From NCBI GenBank assembly GCA_903879715.1, contig CAIRMR010000189.1, forward strand, positions 94,613-132,883: a DNA stretch of 38,271 nucleotides, read 5' to 3'. Source of the DNA: an uncultured Bacteroidales bacterium (lineage in GTDB: Bacteria; Bacteroidota; Bacteroidia; Bacteroidales; UBA4417). Shown here piece by piece: positions 36,680 through 38,271 of this stretch. Under the pieces are notes generated by a model. It worked only from the letters and a program-made list of their open reading frames with translations. It made no database searches and was not told the origin of the DNA. Position numbers and translations under genes: made by a program. Numbering within the stretch: the stretch's first letter is position 1; every line of letters starts with the position of its first letter.

Positions 36680-36747
36680 TTTTGCAGGCTGAAATGAGAA
36701 ACCGGATTTACAGGTATTGTTTGCGGAATTCAAAAAAAAATTATGTA

Positions 36748-37212
36748 ATGAATACTGACGACCAGGTAAGAAGAGTAGCAATAGGCGCTGATCATGGTTC
36801 TTTCGATTCGAAGGAGCTGTTGAAAAAATATCTTGAGGCAGTGGGTTACAAAGTGGTGGATGTAGGAACCTTCAACAGTACCGAGAAAGTTGATTATCCT
36901 GATTTTGCAGTTGCCGTTTCCAAAAAGGTGGTAAGTGGTGAATGCGAACGCGGAATAATGCTCGATGCTGCAGGTATAGGATCTTCCATGGTTTGTAACA
37001 AGGTTCATGGTATTCGTGCGGCGCTGTGCTGGAGCCCGCAGACGATTACCAACAGCCGCGAACATAACAACGCAAATGTGCTGACCATGGGCACAGCGCA
37101 GCATAAACCGGAAGAAATCTGTACCATGGCCGCGTTATGGCTCAAAACCAGGTTTGAAGGTGGCCGTCATTGGCCGCGAATTAATAAAATGATGTCATTA
37201 GAAAGAGATTGA
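36748..37212 (+). CDS. RpiB-like sugar-phosphate isomerase, altered active site
   Basis: A 154-aa member of the RpiB/LacA/LacB family, which interconverts aldose and ketose phosphates (ribose 5-P/ribulose 5-P in RpiB). The ATG at 36748 gives the family start RRVAIGADHGSFDSKELL; in-frame starts at 36694 (ATG) and 36682 (TTG) would add a basic extension. Retained features: DH (15-16), DYPDFA, the REHNNANVL His-Asn motif and EGGRHWPRI with the phosphate-binding Arg/His. The catalytic segment that reads ILxCGTGIG in E. coli RpiB reads MLDAAGIGSS here, so the base Cys is Asp (D73) and the Thr is Ala. The chemistry or substrate may therefore differ. By context it would deliver the sugar phosphate cleaved by the DeoC enzyme just downstream (7-nt gap). 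Confidence 0.9.
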   Translation: MNTDDQVRRVAIGADHGSFDSKELLKKYLEAVGYKVVDVGTFNSTEKVDYPDFAVAVSKKVVSGECERGIMLDAAGIGSSMVCNKVHGIRAALCWSPQTITNSREHNNANVLTMGTAQHKPEEICTMAALWLKTRFEGGRHWPRINKMMSLERD

Positions 37213-37219
37213 ACATACT

Positions 37220-38017
37220 ATGGATCAGAAAGAATTGATTGACAAAATAGCAAAAGAAGTAATGCAGCGGCTTACTGAGAAATCGCTGAACAAAAGCGTG
37301 GCGGATCAGGATAGCACCAAATTAAACGCTGCTGCTGCACGTATTTCACCAGCCGAACTGGCCGGATACATTGATCATACCTTGTTGAAGCCTGAAGCTG
37401 TTGAATCACAGTTTGAGCTACTTTGCGCAGAGGCTGTAAAATATAAATTCAAATCTGTCTGCGTGAATTCTTCATGGGTGCCTTTTGTCGCAAAAAGACT
37501 GAGAGGTACCGGAATAATTGTTTGCTCGGTGATTGGTTTTCCTTTGGGGGGAATGGATACACGCAGCAAAGCATTCGAAGCCAGGAGCGCCATTGCAAGT
37601 GGTGCCACTGAACTGGACATGGTGATCAATGTCGGCGCGTTGAAATCAGGCAACCTCAGGTTGGTTGAAGAGGACATCAGGGCGATAAAAAGAGCTTGCC
37701 GTAGCACAACCGTATTAAAGGTAATCCTGGAAACAGGTTTATTGACAGATGCGGAAAAAATTCTTGCCTGTGAGATTTCTAAAAAAGCAGATGCCGACTT
37801 TGTGAAAACCAGCACTGGTTTTGCCGGTAGCGGTGCAACCGTTGAGGATATAGCTCTGATGCGGCGCATTGTTGGCCCTAAAATGGGTGTAAAAGCCAGT
37901 GGTGGAATAAAAACTTTTGATCAGGCCTTAGCCTTGATAAATGCAGGCGCCAGCAGGCTGGGCTGTGGGGCAAGTGTCGCGGTTATTACGGGTGCTGAAG
38001 CCAAGGGAAGTTACTAA
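37220..38017 (+). CDS. deoC: DeoC-type deoxyribose-phosphate aldolase with N-terminal targeting extension
   Basis: A class I aldolase that splits 2-deoxyribose 5-phosphate into acetaldehyde and glyceraldehyde 3-phosphate. The core starts at about residue 42 (ISPAELAGYIDHTLLKPEA) and carries the Schiff-base Lys in DFVKTSTGF (K196), the second Lys in GVKASGGI (K225) and the Asp in ELDMVINVGALK (D133), matching E. coli D102/K167/K201. At 265 aa it is ~40 residues longer than typical DeoC. The extra N-terminus begins QKELIDKIAKEVMQRLTEK, an amphipathic helix followed by a Ser/Asp/Ala-rich linker, the pattern of a BMC encapsulation peptide. It is therefore predicted to be a lumen enzyme producing the aldehyde for the dehydrogenase. 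The start ATG lies 7 nt past the RpiB-like stop. The exact substrate in this organism is unproven. Confidence 0.94.
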   Translation: MDQKELIDKIAKEVMQRLTEKSLNKSVADQDSTKLNAAAARISPAELAGYIDHTLLKPEAVESQFELLCAEAVKYKFKSVCVNSSWVPFVAKRLRGTGIIVCSVIGFPLGGMDTRSKAFEARSAIASGATELDMVINVGALKSGNLRLVEEDIRAIKRACRSTTVLKVILETGLLTDAEKILACEISKKADADFVKTSTGFAGSGATVEDIALMRRIVGPKMGVKASGGIKTFDQALALINAGASRLGCGASVAVITGAEAKGSY

Positions 38018-38271
38018 CACTTTCCATCAGGTCATTCCCTTTGCACGGATAGTATTGGATAAAGTAGTCAATATTTCAAATCTACCTGAATTATAAAACT
38101 CTTATTTCCCAGCGATTGTTATGTTTTTTTTGCTGATATTTTTCTTCAGTTTAACCCAGATTACGCATTAGGTAATTGAAAAGGGAAGGAATATTCTTTT
38201 GATGAGTTCCACAAACCGGAGAACCACGCTCGTCGTTTTTTATTAAGTGCGATTTTAAGAACAAGTCTGCC
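38018..38271. other. Non-coding right end of the window
   Basis: 254 bp after the DeoC stop with no coding frame that I can support and no clear intrinsic terminator. The BMC operon may continue beyond the edge, or end here. Confidence 0.4.

Overview
The window looks like a chromosomal segment of a Bacteroidota bacterium, probably of the Bacteroidales/Sphingobacteriia type and not identifiable further. The evidence is a type IX secretion (T9SS) PorP/SprF-like protein next to a giant protein with a gliding/T9SS type-B C-terminal domain, a DUF4296 lipoprotein, a membrane-anchored OmpH/Skp, Bacteroidota-style promoter boxes (TAnnTTTG) and AT-rich intergenic DNA.

Layout. Positions 2-2718 hold sugar-phosphate genes: a 5'-truncated transketolase and nagB. 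Positions ~2719-6810 look like a small integrated element: an AAA+ ATPase with an unknown N-terminal half, a 61-aa ORF, and a large serine recombinase whose last codons and stop lie antisense inside an initiator tRNA-fMet gene. After era (6905-7786) and a two-hairpin convergent terminator comes a leftward T9SS unit: a 5187-aa secreted Ig/PKD repeat protein (9137-24700) followed by its likely PorP/SprF partner (7909-9033). The giant protein has two different higher-order repeat architectures, an alternating two-repeat array and a three-domain PKD super-repeat. Next come a small lipoprotein, a DUF4296 lipoprotein, an OmpH/Skp-like protein and RecQ, then about 1 kb of AT-rich non-coding DNA.

From 30729 to at least 38017 there is a bacterial microcompartment (BMC) operon on the + strand. 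It encodes two nearly identical BMC-H proteins, a permuted stacking-type BMC-T, a PduT-like BMC-T with a conserved Cys, four BMC-P pentamer proteins, a CoA-acylating aldehyde dehydrogenase, an RpiB-like sugar-phosphate isomerase with an altered active site, and a DeoC aldolase with an N-terminal targeting-like extension. This gene content matches the 'SPU' (sugar-phosphate utilising) BMC class. The inferred route is: sugar phosphate isomerised by the RpiB-like enzyme, cleaved by DeoC to an aldehyde plus a triose phosphate, and the aldehyde (acetaldehyde if the substrate is deoxyribose 5-phosphate) oxidised to acyl-CoA inside the shell. No phosphotransacylase, alcohol dehydrogenase, kinase or regulator is visible, so the locus probably continues past the right edge or uses genes elsewhere.

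The operon is split by a single gene (35056-36027) that combines an N-terminal HARE-HTH domain with a PD-(D/E)XK-like nuclease signature (COG2958/HrgA-like), a defence-type gene lodged among metabolic shell genes. Two of the operon's intergenic gaps carry short repeat arrays.
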